DNA of 64,000 nt from CALUTH01 sp964452495 (GCA_964452495.1 CAYVMC010000003.1:51124-115123), one strand, 5' to 3'; positions 44,892-53,785 are shown, counted from the stretch's first letter. Made by a program: numbers and translations. Notes: generated from the sequence alone by a model not told the origin.

Positions 44892-45137
44892 TTACTTAGC
44901 TTTTTCTACGATTGACTCAACAACCCAGCGTTTATCACCTGAAATCGGTTTTGATTCAATGATTCTTACTGTGTCACCGATTGAACATTCGTTCTTTTCA
45001 TCGTGAGCTTTGTAATTTTTATTAGATTCGATAATCTTTTTATATTTCGGATGCGGCTCATAAGATGCTACTTTTACCACAACCGTCTTGTCCATTTTGT
45101 CACTTATGACAATTCCTTGTTTTTCTTTCTTAGGCAT
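44892..45137 (-). CDS. rpsQ: 30S ribosomal protein S17 (uS17)
   Basis: 81 residues with the OB-fold signature GIVISDKMDKTVVVKV and GDTVRIIESKPISGDKRW. Primary 16S rRNA binder in the body. Start overlaps the end of rpmC by eight bases, consistent with coupled translation. Confidence 0.97.
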   Translation of the reverse strand: MPKKEKQGIVISDKMDKTVVVKVASYEPHPKYKKIIESNKNYKAHDEKNECSIGDTVRIIESKPISGDKRWVVESIVEKAK

Positions 45138-45333
45138 TTTTTACCTCTGTTTCTTTTTCAGTTAATACAGTTTTGATTTTTGCAATTAAGCGTTTTGTAT
45201 TAGCTATTTCAGCAACATTTTCAAGTTTATGCATTGAATGTTTTAAACGCATATCAAACAATTGCTTTTTATAGTCTTTTACAGCCTGCTTTAATTCATC
45301 TACTGTTTTTTCACGAATTTCTTGCATTTTCAT
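45130..45333 (-). CDS. rpmC: 50S ribosomal protein L29 (uL29)
   Basis: 67-residue helical hairpin near the exit tunnel and a trigger-factor/SRP docking neighbour. MKMQEIREKTVDELKQAV start and the conserved NTKRLIAKIKTVLTE end. Confidence 0.96.
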   Translation of the reverse strand: MKMQEIREKTVDELKQAVKDYKKQLFDMRLKHSMHKLENVAEIANTKRLIAKIKTVLTEKETEVKNA

Positions 45334-45352
45334 TGTTTTGTTTCCTTAATCA

Positions 45353-45763
45353 TTAAGCTTCTTTTTCAACGATTTTTACATTGATAGGAAGTTTTTGTGC
45401 TGCAAGTTCCAACGCATGAATTGCAACGTTTCTATCAAAGTAATCAAGTTCAAAAAGTATTCTGCCCGGTTTTACAACCGCTACCCAATACTCTACGTTA
45501 CCTTTACCTGAACCCATACGAGTTTCAGCAGGTTTTGCGGTAATCGGTTTGTCAGGAAATATTTTAATCCAAACATTACCGCCACGTTTAATTTCACGTG
45601 TCATTGCACGTCTTGCGGCCTCAATCTGACGGCTTGTAATCCAGCCGGGTTCCAAAGCCTTTATTGCATAACGACCAAATTCAAAATCCACGCCACGGGT
45701 CTCATGACCTTTCATTCTTCCTTTCATCATTTTGCGATATTTTGTTTTTTTAGGCATTAACAT
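45353..45763 (-). CDS. rplP: 50S ribosomal protein L16 (uL16)
   Basis: 136 residues starting MLMPKKTKYRK, with ITSRQIEAARRAM and MGSGKGNVEYWVAVVKPG. Contacts the A-site tRNA elbow region. Complete. Confidence 0.98.
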   Translation of the reverse strand: MLMPKKTKYRKMMKGRMKGHETRGVDFEFGRYAIKALEPGWITSRQIEAARRAMTREIKRGGNVWIKIFPDKPITAKPAETRMGSGKGNVEYWVAVVKPGRILFELDYFDRNVAIHALELAAQKLPINVKIVEKEA

Positions 45764-45789
45764 TGTATTGTACTCCTGTTATTAAAATT

Positions 45790-46521
45790 TTACTTTGTTT
45801 CTATCGCTTTACGTTGTCTGGTGCCACGTCTTTGGAATCTTTCACCTGAATCTTTGCCGGTTTTTGTTTTAATATTCATATCGGCAGTTTCTCCGGGCAT
45901 TAAGTTGCCTTTGAAAATCCATACCTTAACACCGATTTTACCCATAACCGTATCTGCTTCGGTAAAACCATAATCAACATCTGCTCTAAATGTTTGAAGA
46001 GGAATTCTTCCTTCTTTTGCCCATTCTGAACGAGCAATTTCTGCTCCGCCTAAACGTCCTGATACCATAATCTTGATACCTTGTGCGCCGGCTCTCATTG
46101 TTCTTTGCATTGCCTGTTTCATTGCCCTTCTGAACGCAACACGTTTTTCTAACTGTTGTGCTACTGATTCTGCAACAAGCAAGGCATCAACATCTACTCT
46201 TGCTACTTCAACAACGTTTATTATAACTTGTCTGCCTAAGTATTTTGATACTTCCTGTTTAAGTTCATCAATACCTTGACCACCTCTGCCTACTACAATA
46301 CCTGGCTTAGCGGTTACAACAGTTATTGTTGTTGCTTTATCTTTTCTTTCAATGAAGATATTTGATACGCCTGCTGCGTATAATTTTTTCTTAATAAATT
46401 TACGAATCTTCGCATCTTCTGCGACGAATCCGGCATAATCTTTAACCTTTGCGTACCATTTGCTTACCCAAGGTCTGATTATTCCTACTCTAAATCCTGT
46501 CGGATGTGTCTTTTGTCCCAT
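45790..46521 (-). CDS. rpsC: 30S ribosomal protein S3 (uS3)
   Basis: 243 residues. KH domain with VVGRGGQGIDEL, and the C-terminal domain ending in an Lys/Arg-rich tail. Lines the mRNA entry channel with S4 and S5. MGQKTHPTGFRVGI start is canonical. Confidence 0.98.
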   Translation of the reverse strand: MGQKTHPTGFRVGIIRPWVSKWYAKVKDYAGFVAEDAKIRKFIKKKLYAAGVSNIFIERKDKATTITVVTAKPGIVVGRGGQGIDELKQEVSKYLGRQVIINVVEVARVDVDALLVAESVAQQLEKRVAFRRAMKQAMQRTMRAGAQGIKIMVSGRLGGAEIARSEWAKEGRIPLQTFRADVDYGFTEADTVMGKIGVKVWIFKGNLMPGETADMNIKTKTGKDSGERFQRRGTRQRKAIETK

Positions 46522-46596
46522 TTTTTCTACCTTTTATTTTCTACTACCTTTTTACGTCTTGTGTGCCCGACCGGCATACTGTCACTTACTAACAAG

Positions 46597-46947
46597 TTAT
46601 GCCTTCTTTGCCGGTACATTATCACTAACTTTAATTGTGAGGTGAGATGTACGTTTGAGTCTTCTGTATATACGACCTTGCGCTCTTGGTTTACCTCTTT
46701 TATATGTAACGCTTTCATCTGCATAGATTTCAGATATTCTTAAATCTTCCGGTTTTGCACCATATTTTTCATACGCATTTGCCACTGCTGCATTCAAATT
46801 TTTTGCTACAACACGGGCTGCAAAATAAGGCATAAAACGCAACATATCTTGAGCTTCACCAACTGACTTGCCTCTTACTTCGTTGATTACTCTACGAAGT
46901 TTTCTTGCTGTCATTTTTATATCTGTTTGTCTTGCTTTAGCTTCCAT
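46597..46947 (-). CDS. rplV: 50S ribosomal protein L22 (uL22)
   Basis: 116 residues. The extended beta-hairpin, GKPRAQGRIYRRLKRTSHLT, reaches into the exit tunnel; macrolide-resistance changes map there in other species. No deviation noticed. Confidence 0.97.
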   Translation of the reverse strand: MEAKARQTDIKMTARKLRRVINEVRGKSVGEAQDMLRFMPYFAARVVAKNLNAAVANAYEKYGAKPEDLRISEIYADESVTYKRGKPRAQGRIYRRLKRTSHLTIKVSDNVPAKKA

Positions 46948-46983
46948 TTTTTCGTTTCCTTTATTTTCTAGCCTTGCCTGCTA

Positions 46984-47265
46984 CTATTTTCTTTTTGCAG
47001 TTTTATCTGAGCCTGCATGACCTCTGTACATTCTGGTCGGTGCAAATTCACCTAATCTATGGCCTATCATTTGTTCTGTAACATATACAGGTACATGTGA
47101 TTTACCGTTGTGTACGGCAATTGTATGTCCCAGCATATCAGGTACAATCATAGACGCCCTTGACCAAGTCTTAACAACTTTCTTTTCGTTGTTTTCATTC
47201 ATCTTGTCAATCTTCTTTTGAAGTGACTCATGTACATATGGTCCTTTTTTTAATGAACGTGCCAT
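46984..47265 (-). CDS. rpsS: 30S ribosomal protein S19 (uS19)
   Basis: 93 residues, MARSLKKGPYVHESL start and GHRLGEFAPTRMYRGHAG end. Binds the 30S head with S13. Complete. Confidence 0.98.
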   Translation of the reverse strand: MARSLKKGPYVHESLQKKIDKMNENNEKKVVKTWSRASMIVPDMLGHTIAVHNGKSHVPVYVTEQMIGHRLGEFAPTRMYRGHAGSDKTAKRK

Positions 47266-47295
47266 TAATTTCTCCTTTATCTAATTGATTACTTA

Positions 47296-48123
47296 TTATT
47301 TTTTACGTCTTCTTACAATAAGTTTGTCAGAAGCTTTGTTAGTCTTTCTGGTCTTTTGACCGAGTGCCGGTTTACCCCAAGGAGTCTTAGGATGTCCGCC
47401 AGGACCGGTTTTACCTTCACCACCACCGTGAGGGTGATCGCACGGGTTCATTGTTACACCGCGAACGGTTGGTCTTACGCCCATGTATCTGTGACGACCT
47501 GCTTTACCTATAGAAATGTTTTTGTATTCTGCATTTCCTAAAGTACCGATGGTTGCCATACATTCTTTTCTTACCATTCTCATTTCAGAGGAAGGAAGTT
47601 TAATGGTCACATAGTTGCCTTCTTTTGCCATTACCTGTGCAAAGTTACCTGCACTTCTAACCATTTTACCGCCTCTGCCAGGTGTTAATTCAATATTGTG
47701 AACAATTGAACCTAACGGAATAAGGTCTAAAGGTAAAGCATTACCTGTTTGAATAGCCGCATCCGGACCGCTTACAATTGTATCACCAACATTTAAACCT
47801 TCCGGTGTTAAGATATATCTTTTTTCACCATCAGCGTAAAACACCAGTGAAATACGTACATTTCTATACGGATCATATTCGATTGTTTTAACAACTGCCG
47901 GGATACCAAACTTTTCACGTTTAAAGTCAATAATACGGTACGCTTGTTTTACACCGCCGCCTTTGTGACGACATGTAATTCTACCGGTATTGTTTCTGCC
48001 GGCTGTTTTCTTTATATGTTTTAATAAAGATTTTTCAGGAGTTTGTGTAGTGATTTCTTGATAATCACTCTTTGTCATACCTCTTTGTCCCGGAGATGTC
48101 GGATTAATTTTTCTAAGTGCCAT
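47296..48123 (-). CDS. rplB: 50S ribosomal protein L2 (uL2)
   Basis: 275 residues. Needed for subunit joining and peptidyl transferase activity. Start MALRKINPTSPGQRGM, the conserved GVRPTVRGVTMNPCDHPHGG with the functional histidine, and the basic C-terminus. Confidence 0.98.
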   Translation of the reverse strand: MALRKINPTSPGQRGMTKSDYQEITTQTPEKSLLKHIKKTAGRNNTGRITCRHKGGGVKQAYRIIDFKREKFGIPAVVKTIEYDPYRNVRISLVFYADGEKRYILTPEGLNVGDTIVSGPDAAIQTGNALPLDLIPLGSIVHNIELTPGRGGKMVRSAGNFAQVMAKEGNYVTIKLPSSEMRMVRKECMATIGTLGNAEYKNISIGKAGRHRYMGVRPTVRGVTMNPCDHPHGGGEGKTGPGGHPKTPWGKPALGQKTRKTNKASDKLIVRRRKK

Positions 48124-48193
48124 TTTATTTTTCTCCTTTATATTTGGCTAATGCGGAACCATCTGTTCGGAACCGCCTACTTACGTTAACAGC

Positions 48194-48502
48194 CTATACT
48201 GCTGTTAATTCTTCGATTGGATCTCCTTCAACAGTAACAATTGCTTTCTTGTAAGAAGCTGTTCTACCATAGTGATAACCCATTCTTTTTGCGTGTGACG
48301 GCATATAAACCGTACAAACTTTTTTAACCTTTCTGCCTGGAAAAGCTTGCTCAATTGCCTGAGCAATTTCTACTTTTGTAGCATTCATATTAACTTCAAA
48401 TGTATACTTACCCAATGATGTAGCAGTCATTGACTTTTCCGTAATAACAGGTCTTCTGATTATATCGTAAAGTTTTTCTGTGTTTGTTCTTGTCTTACTC
48501 AT
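48194..48502 (-). CDS. rplW: 50S ribosomal protein L23 (uL23)
   Basis: 102 residues. IIRRPVITEKSM and the VEIAQAIEQAFPGRKVKKVCTV helix-loop. Docks trigger factor and SRP at the exit tunnel. Its ATG overlaps the rplD stop by one base. Confidence 0.97.
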   Translation of the reverse strand: MSKTRTNTEKLYDIIRRPVITEKSMTATSLGKYTFEVNMNATKVEIAQAIEQAFPGRKVKKVCTVYMPSHAKRMGYHYGRTASYKKAIVTVEGDPIEELTAV

Positions 48503-49128
48503 TATTGCAGCCTTTCTGTTATTTCATTTACCGCTGATTCGGTGATAACAATAAAATCAGCTTCCAATATGTCTTTTACATTAATGTTTGAAGGCAAAAT
48601 CATTTTTACTGAAGGAATGTTTCTTGCTGAGAGTTCCAGATATTTGTTTTCCGGAGCTTTTGTATCTGCAATAACTAAAACCTTACCTGCTATGTTTAAT
48701 GATTTCAAAACTTCAACCATCAATTTAGTTTTAGGAGCTTCAATTAATGAGAAGTCCTTCACAATAACCATAGAATCTACTCTTGCTGACAAAGCAGATT
48801 TAAGTGCAGATTGTCTTGCTTTCTTTGGCATATCAAAAGCGTAACTGCGTGGTTTTGGTCCAAAGATTACACCACCGCCTGCAAACAATGGTGAACGTAA
48901 TGAACCTGCTCTTGCACGTCCTGTCCCTTTTTGTTTCCAAGGCTTTTTACCGCCGCCTGATACTTCTGCTCTTGTTTTTGCACATGCAGATCCTTGTCTT
49001 GCGTTATTTAATTGTCTTCTTAATGCCAAGTGCATTACATGAAGATTAGGCTCTACACCGAATACTTTTTCGTTTAAAGTAATTTCGCCTAATTTTTCAC
49101 CTTTTGTACTTAATATTTGTTTTGACAT
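48502..49128 (-). CDS. rplD: 50S ribosomal protein L4 (uL4)
   Basis: 208 residues with the tunnel loop GGGKKPWKQKGTGRARAGS. In E. coli L4 also represses its own S10 operon by acting on the leader. Complete; 104 bp separate it from rplC. Confidence 0.97.
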   Translation of the reverse strand: MSKQILSTKGEKLGEITLNEKVFGVEPNLHVMHLALRRQLNNARQGSACAKTRAEVSGGGKKPWKQKGTGRARAGSLRSPLFAGGGVIFGPKPRSYAFDMPKKARQSALKSALSARVDSMVIVKDFSLIEAPKTKLMVEVLKSLNIAGKVLVIADTKAPENKYLELSARNIPSVKMILPSNINVKDILEADFIVITESAVNEITERLQ

Positions 49129-49232
49129 TTTATTTTATCCTTATCTTTATTCTGTCTACCCCTTACCCCTTTCGGTTCCCCGTTTTATGTGGCAAGCAGG
49201 GATTTTTAAAACTTGTCTGTTTATATTTATTA

Positions 49233-49868
49233 TTAATTCCATTTAGTTCTTGAAGGAACGATTGTAACTAATCTGCCTTCACATCCAGGAACTGAACCCT
49301 TGATTAAAATCAAACCGTTTTCGTTATCAACTTTAACGAGTTTTAATTTGGTAATAGTAACTCTTTCATTTCCCATATTACCTGCCATTCTCTTACCTTT
49401 GATAACACGGCTTGGAGTAGTACCTGCACCAATAGAACCCGGTTCTCTGTGGTTCTTTGAACCGTGAGCCATAGGTCCTCTAGAGAAATTCCATCTTTTT
49501 ACAGTACCCTGGAATCCTTTACCGATTGAAGTACCTGTAACATCTACTTTTTGAATATTATCAAGTACTGATAAATCAATTTCTTGACCAACTTTATAAT
49601 CTTCAGAATTATCTACTCTGAATTCTTGTAAATGTCTGTAATTATCAAGACCGTTCTTTTTAAAGTGACCGATTTCTGCTTTTGTTAAATGTTTTTCCTT
49701 AGCAGGAATTGTACCAACCTGAATAGCACTGTATCCATCTTTTTCAACAGTCTTAACCTGAGTAACTACAGTCTTGTCAACTTTAATTACAGTAACCGGA
49801 ATTGCCAAACCTTCTTCGTTAAAGATTTGGGTCATACCTAATTTCTTTCCTATTACACCTAGTGTCAT
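49233..49868 (-). CDS. rplC: 50S ribosomal protein L3 (uL3)
   Basis: 211 residues, GVIGKKLGMTQIFNEEG start and GFQGTVKRWNFSRGPMAHGSK-type central loop that reaches the peptidyl transferase centre; GNERVTITKLKLVKVD end. The 180-bp gap before it is long for this operon and holds a weak promoter-like pair. Confidence 0.98.
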   Translation of the reverse strand: MTLGVIGKKLGMTQIFNEEGLAIPVTVIKVDKTVVTQVKTVEKDGYSAIQVGTIPAKEKHLTKAEIGHFKKNGLDNYRHLQEFRVDNSEDYKVGQEIDLSVLDNIQKVDVTGTSIGKGFQGTVKRWNFSRGPMAHGSKNHREPGSIGAGTTPSRVIKGKRMAGNMGNERVTITKLKLVKVDNENGLILIKGSVPGCEGRLVTIVPSRTKWN

Positions 49869-49994
49869 TTTATCCTTTCCGGCATATCGTACACGAGGTA
49901 CAAATATACCTTTACATCTTGCGATTGCTACCTTCTTGATAACCTTTTACCTTAAGGGATTTAACCTTCCGCCGCGAGGGACGTTGTAGTTCAC

Positions 49995-50025
49995 ATTATA
50001 TGCATAATGCTTATTAAATTTTCAA
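49995..50025 (-). promoter_or_regulatory. Possible internal promoter between rpsJ and rplC
   Basis: On the reverse strand, TTGAAA (50025-50020), a 19-bp spacer and TATAAT (50000-49995). Spacer is longer than ideal. It would make a leader of about 120 bases before rplC. Confidence 0.3.
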
Positions 50026-50048
50026 AAATTACAATATACTTTTGTATA

Positions 50049-50372
50049 TTATAGAACTTTCATTTCTACGCCGACACCTGCCGGTAAATCCATCTTGCTC
50101 AACTCAGCCATTGTTTGCTGTGTTGAATCGTAAATATCGATAATGCGTTTGTGTGTTCTGATTTCAAAATGTTCTCTTGATTTCTTATCAACATGCGGTG
50201 AACGCAATACACAATATATACGACGTTTTGTCGGTAAAGGAATCGGTCCGGCAACTTTTGCATCTGTTCTCTTTGCTGCTTCTACGATTTTTTCAGCAGA
50301 AATATCTACTAATTTATGTTCGTAAGAACGTAAGCAAACTCTGATTTTTTGTCCTTGTTCTTGACTTGCCAT
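50049..50372 (-). CDS. rpsJ: 30S ribosomal protein S10 (uS10)
   Basis: 107 residues, KIRVCLRSYEHKLVD start and GPIPLPTKRRIYCVLRSPHVDKKSREHFEIR loop. Located in the 30S head; also the NusE partner in antitermination. First gene of the ribosomal cluster here; rpsL, rpsG, fusA and tuf are not adjacent upstream. Confidence 0.97.
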   Translation of the reverse strand: MASQEQGQKIRVCLRSYEHKLVDISAEKIVEAAKRTDAKVAGPIPLPTKRRIYCVLRSPHVDKKSREHFEIRTHKRIIDIYDSTQQTMAELSKMDLPAGVGVEMKVL

Positions 50373-50477
50373 TTTTCAATCCTTTTCACTGACTTTTGTA
50401 ACACTAATCTAACCGAGACCGAAATCCCAATCAGACTGCTATAAATTATATTTCGGTTTAATACTATAGCACTGTGT

Positions 50478-50506
50478 ATCGTAATATAAACAAAAAACCA
50501 TGTCAA
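50478..50506 (-). promoter_or_regulatory. Promoter of the ribosomal protein operon
   Basis: On the reverse strand, a perfect TTGACA (50506-50501), 17-bp spacer and TACGAT (50483-50478), 106 bases before the rpsJ start. The leader shows no obvious attenuator. Confidence 0.65.
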
Positions 50507-50579
50507 CTGTACATTTTAACTTATTTTATAATTTGTAATATTTCTTTAAAAAAACACCCGTTAAAAAATCCCGCAAAGA

Positions 50580-50605
50580 AAGACCTGCCTGTATGGGCAA
50601 GTCTT
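50580..50605 (-). terminator. Terminator after the 50713 gene
   Basis: Ten-base stem AAGACTTGCC/GGCAGGTCTT (one T-G pair) with a six-base loop, then a moderately T-rich stretch. It separates the 50713 gene from the rpsJ promoter. The remaining sequence in 50373-50712 has no clear gene; a 25-codon reading frame at 50643-50720 is discussed under findings. Confidence 0.6.
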
Positions 50606-50712
50606 TATATTTTTTCTGAATGATTTAGGTAATAATAACCATTTAAAACGAATTTTCTATCTTATCTAAAATCTTTAGCTTAACTTGCTCTTCAGACTTC
50701 TGTTTTTGTACC

Positions 50713-51654
50713 TCATTCATCTATGGTCTTTCGAATTTCATCTAGCTTAGCTTGAGCTTCAGCCATCCAAGCTTCATGTTCAGCTTGTTTCTTTTCATAT
50801 TCTAAATTCGCCAGACTTTTTGATCCGGTTAAATTGTCTATTGTCTCGTCAAGATCATATGCCTTTACCGTTCTAGTGATTCTAGAACCCGAACCCCACA
50901 ACTCCTCATAAGGATTAGGTATAGAATAGCTACGTACTTCATCAAATTGTGCAGACTCTTCATTCCAGCGATAAACGACACTATTATTGTTTACATACTC
51001 ATTTTCACTCAATTCTGCTAAAATACCAGCTTGCTTATTGCGATTAAACGGTATTAAATCCCATGCTATAGCTTTCAGGCGATTAAAAAAACCGTCAGTC
51101 TTCAGTTCAAAATATTCAGCAACCTTTTCCATATCAGTATACGGCTTTCCATCTTTATCATATAATTTCATACCGCTTTCCTTCCCGGAGGCATTAAATA
51201 CTTTAGCTGCGTATGAACCATCTGCATTAGTTGTACTCTTAACCTCATATCCGCCATCAGGACATACTTTATGTAGATTCTTTATATCTTTAACCTGTCC
51301 GTCTGAATCATCATAATACTGATACTTGGGCAGTGCTGCAGCCATTGTTTCTTTTTCCTTGTTAAGAGCATTCCGTACCTCTTCAATTTTAGACTCCGCA
51401 GTCTTCTGCTTTTCCCTTAATTCTTTCTCTTTTTTCGTATATTGAGAGTATGGTAATACATTTTCTTGTTTCTTTAAATCGGCCTGTTCTTTTTCTAATA
51501 CATCACCTATTTCCATTTTAGCATTAGCCAAAAGTTCTCCTATTTTATTAATCTCATTAAAGCTGTCAATTTTATTTGTATCTCCTTCCAGTTTCTTTAC
51601 ATCTATAATTGCAGCTTTAAGATTTGCAAATAATTGGTCTAATTTTGTCGTCAT
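50713..51654 (-). CDS. Coiled-coil protein of unknown function
   Basis: 313 residues, largely charged. An N-terminal helical region (1-100) rich in Lys and Glu with heptads, a central mixed region (about 110-240) including a DGSYAAKVFNASGKE-type beta pattern, and a C-terminal helix (about 280-313) of LEYEKKQAEHEAWMAEAQAK type. No signal peptide, no membrane helix, no recognised family. Start ATG 51654 follows AAAGG. It has the same promoter-leader as the protein at 33142, suggesting joint regulation. Confidence 0.65.
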   Translation of the reverse strand: MTTKLDQLFANLKAAIIDVKKLEGDTNKIDSFNEINKIGELLANAKMEIGDVLEKEQADLKKQENVLPYSQYTKKEKELREKQKTAESKIEEVRNALNKEKETMAAALPKYQYYDDSDGQVKDIKNLHKVCPDGGYEVKSTTNADGSYAAKVFNASGKESGMKLYDKDGKPYTDMEKVAEYFELKTDGFFNRLKAIAWDLIPFNRNKQAGILAELSENEYVNNNSVVYRWNEESAQFDEVRSYSIPNPYEELWGSGSRITRTVKAYDLDETIDNLTGSKSLANLEYEKKQAEHEAWMAEAQAKLDEIRKTIDE

Positions 51655-51703
51655 AATTCTACCTTTCATCTTGTAAACTAATACATAGTGATCACAATTT
51701 GTA

Positions 51704-51831
51704 TAACGACACATTAAAAAAAAACTTTAGCCCACCCCACCCCACCACATCATATCATATCATATCATATCATATAGGGGATTATAACTCGATTTCAGCC
51801 TAATATAAACTCATCTTTACATTTCGTTACA
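51704..51831 (-). promoter_or_regulatory. Promoter-leader with (ATATG)5 repeat, G-rich run and direct repeat
   Basis: Read on the reverse strand: TGTAAC-GAAA-TGTAAA (51831-51816), 29 bases, TATAAT (51786-51781), CCCCT, five ATATG pentamers, GTGGTGGGGTGGGGTGGG (51748-51731), then AAAGTTTT and TGTGTCGTTA. The order and most of the sequence match the leader before 33142 (which has four pentamers). A second TGTAACGAAAA copy lies at about 51860. The stretch 51655-52043 holds this, a divergent promoter and no gene. Confidence 0.65.
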
Positions 51832-51950
51832 TTGGAAGATTTGTTAAGTTTTCGTTACATAATATACCGCAATAAGCCATAAAAGAGTACTTTATTGTTG
51901 GCACTAAAAATATATTATCCTCTATTTTTCTTGTTCATTTGCAATATATC

Positions 51951-51979
51951 TTTACAAAAACTTGTTTCATATATATTAT
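51951..51979 (+). promoter_or_regulatory. Promoter of the 52044-52522 gene pair
   Basis: TTTACA at 51951-51956, a 17-bp spacer and TATTAT at 51974-51979, 64 bases before the first ATG. AT-rich context lowers certainty. Confidence 0.5.
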
Positions 51980-52043
51980 GATATAAGATAATATTATAGT
52001 TATTTTATTCGAGGGTTAAATAATATAGTAAGGATGTGTAACA

Positions 52044-52502
52044 ATGAAGCTACAAGCAATCAACAATGGGAATAGTGTAAGCACAAAAGGCAGCTTACAT
52101 AAATTACCCCAAACAGGTAAATTTACTAATTTGGCATACTCTGCATTATTTGCAGCATCTCTTTTAAGTGCGGCTGACTCGTTTAGCAAATCACCCGCTA
52201 AAGAAAAACTATCAGCACCAAAGACAGAAGTCGTTGCTACTGCTGGCATCCAGTCTGACAGAGAATTTGAAGAACAACTTCTAAATATTCTGGAAGAAAG
52301 AAAACGCCAAAGAGAAGCTGAAGCTGAAAAAGCAAGAAATGAGGTTATTAAACATTTAAATTTAAACACTGAAAAATACGCAAGTGAATACAAAATCAAG
52401 CAGGAGAAAGAAAAATCACAAATGCGGATTTTTTACAAACTTACACTAGGTGCTCTAATTGGAGCCGCACTATGGAGTATCTATAAAAAAGCACAAAAAT
52501 AA
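52044..52502 (+). CDS. Small membrane protein with AADSFSK motif
   Basis: 152 residues. N-terminal MKLQAINNG, a short hydrophobic stretch (about 31-45, YSALFAASLLS) ending in AADSFSK, a long charged coiled-coil-like middle (about 80-125) and a C-terminal membrane helix (about 131-147). It is a paralogue of the next gene (52522): both carry the N-terminal INN start and the SA-x-L-x-ASLL...AADSFSK block. No family recognised. Start follows AAGGAT and has a promoter upstream. The two genes are 19 bp apart, so likely co-expressed. Confidence 0.65.
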   Translation: MKLQAINNGNSVSTKGSLHKLPQTGKFTNLAYSALFAASLLSAADSFSKSPAKEKLSAPKTEVVATAGIQSDREFEEQLLNILEERKRQREAEAEKARNEVIKHLNLNTEKYASEYKIKQEKEKSQMRIFYKLTLGALIGAALWSIYKKAQK

Positions 52503-52521
52503 ATTGGAAAGGAGTACTATA

Positions 52522-52860
52522 ATGAAAACAACAGCTATTAATAATACAAATCCCAATTTTTCAGGAATAAGAGTAAAGCCAAATACCCTTACTAAGACAT
52601 TTTATTCAGCAATTTTATCAGCATCTTTACTTGGGGCATCGATGAACGCTGCTGACAGCTTCTCAAAAACAAAAGATAAAGAAGAGTCTAAAAAAACAGA
52701 AATTGTAAACAATACGAATGAAGCAAATCCTTTTGCTGAAATACCACGTCAAATTAATAGAGCGTTCGATAAAAAGGAGGACTCATCTTTTGGAACAATA
52801 GCATTTTGGGTCGCAGCTGTAATCTTAGGAATATGGTGGAATAATAGAGGTAAAGATTAA
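52522..52860 (+). CDS. Small membrane protein with AADSFSK motif, paralogue
   Basis: 112 residues, the shorter sister of the 52044 protein. Starts MKTTAINNTNPNFSG, hydrophobic block at about 28-40, AADSFSK at 43-49 after a three-residue insertion, polar middle, and a C-terminal membrane helix (about 91-106). ATG follows GGAAAGGAG. Its stop is one base from the stop of the convergent ATP synthase gamma gene. Function unknown. Confidence 0.68.
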   Translation: MKTTAINNTNPNFSGIRVKPNTLTKTFYSAILSASLLGASMNAADSFSKTKDKEESKKTEIVNNTNEANPFAEIPRQINRAFDKKEDSSFGTIAFWVAAVILGIWWNNRGKD

Positions 52861-52861
52861 A

Positions 52862-53773
52862 CTACGATTTTGCAGCATTCGCACCTGAAACAATCTCAAC
52901 AAGTTCCTGCGTAATAGCTGCCTGACGAGCTTTGTTATAGTTAATTGTGAGACTTGTTATCATTTCTTCAGCATTATTCGATGCCGCAGACATAGCTGTC
53001 ATTCTTGAAGCCAGTTCACTAGCACAAGCTTCGAGTAATGCTTGATAAATTGTATTTGACAAATACATAGGCACTAATGCCTGCAAAACACTATTCGGTG
53101 AAGGCTCAAACTCCATCAGCGGATTAAGTTCCTTTGCTTCTACGTCATCAAGATTAACAGGAAGAAGCTGCTGCTCAGTCAATGAATATGACATCATGTT
53201 ATTAAAGCGTGTAGTAATAATTTTTATATCGTCAATAATACCTGCTACATAATCTTCTGCCATATCCTGAGCAATCATATCCGCAGCCCCAGCAGACGGA
53301 TTATCAACTACAGATGTATATGTTTTAGCAAGTTTAACCATACCGCCGAGATGTTTAAATGCAGCAGAACCCTTTAATCCAACAACATATAACACCGTAT
53401 TATATCCTGCGGCTGCATTATCTTCCAGTTCTTTATTGACAGCACGAATAACATTTGCATTATATGCTCCGGCAAGCCCCTTATTTGACGTAATTACAAG
53501 TATACCTTTACTCTTAACCTCACGCAGCCTGAGTAATTCATTGTAATTATCTATTGCACGCTCCGGAGCTACACCTTCAGTTATTGATACATCAACTTTA
53601 CCCAGCATTGTTTTAAACAATGATAATAACTCTTCAGAAAAAGGTCGTGCCGATTTTACCGTTGTTTCTGCACGTTTAACTTTTGCTGCAGCAACCATTT
53701 TCATAGCTTTAGTTATTTTTTTTGTATTTTCAACACTCTGTATTCTGTTTTTGATATCTTTTAAATTTGGCAT
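52862..53773 (-). CDS. atpG: ATP synthase F1 gamma subunit
   Basis: 303 residues: MPNLKDIKNRIQSVENTKKITKAMKMVAAAK start and TSLTINYNKARQAAITQELVEIVSGA end, the two long coiled-coil helices of the rotor shaft. The cyanobacterial redox-regulatory insert with its CxxxxxC pair is absent, as expected in a non-photosynthetic relative. Last gene of this operon; no beta or epsilon gene follows. Confidence 0.97.
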   Translation of the reverse strand: MPNLKDIKNRIQSVENTKKITKAMKMVAAAKVKRAETTVKSARPFSEELLSLFKTMLGKVDVSITEGVAPERAIDNYNELLRLREVKSKGILVITSNKGLAGAYNANVIRAVNKELEDNAAAGYNTVLYVVGLKGSAAFKHLGGMVKLAKTYTSVVDNPSAGAADMIAQDMAEDYVAGIIDDIKIITTRFNNMMSYSLTEQQLLPVNLDDVEAKELNPLMEFEPSPNSVLQALVPMYLSNTIYQALLEACASELASRMTAMSAASNNAEEMITSLTINYNKARQAAITQELVEIVSGANAAKS

Positions 53774-53785
53774 TATTTTATCCTA

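Noticed and set aside
48130..48180. Hairpin between rplB and rplW
   Set aside because: Short stems interrupted by an internal loop and no T-tail; not enough to call a regulatory element.
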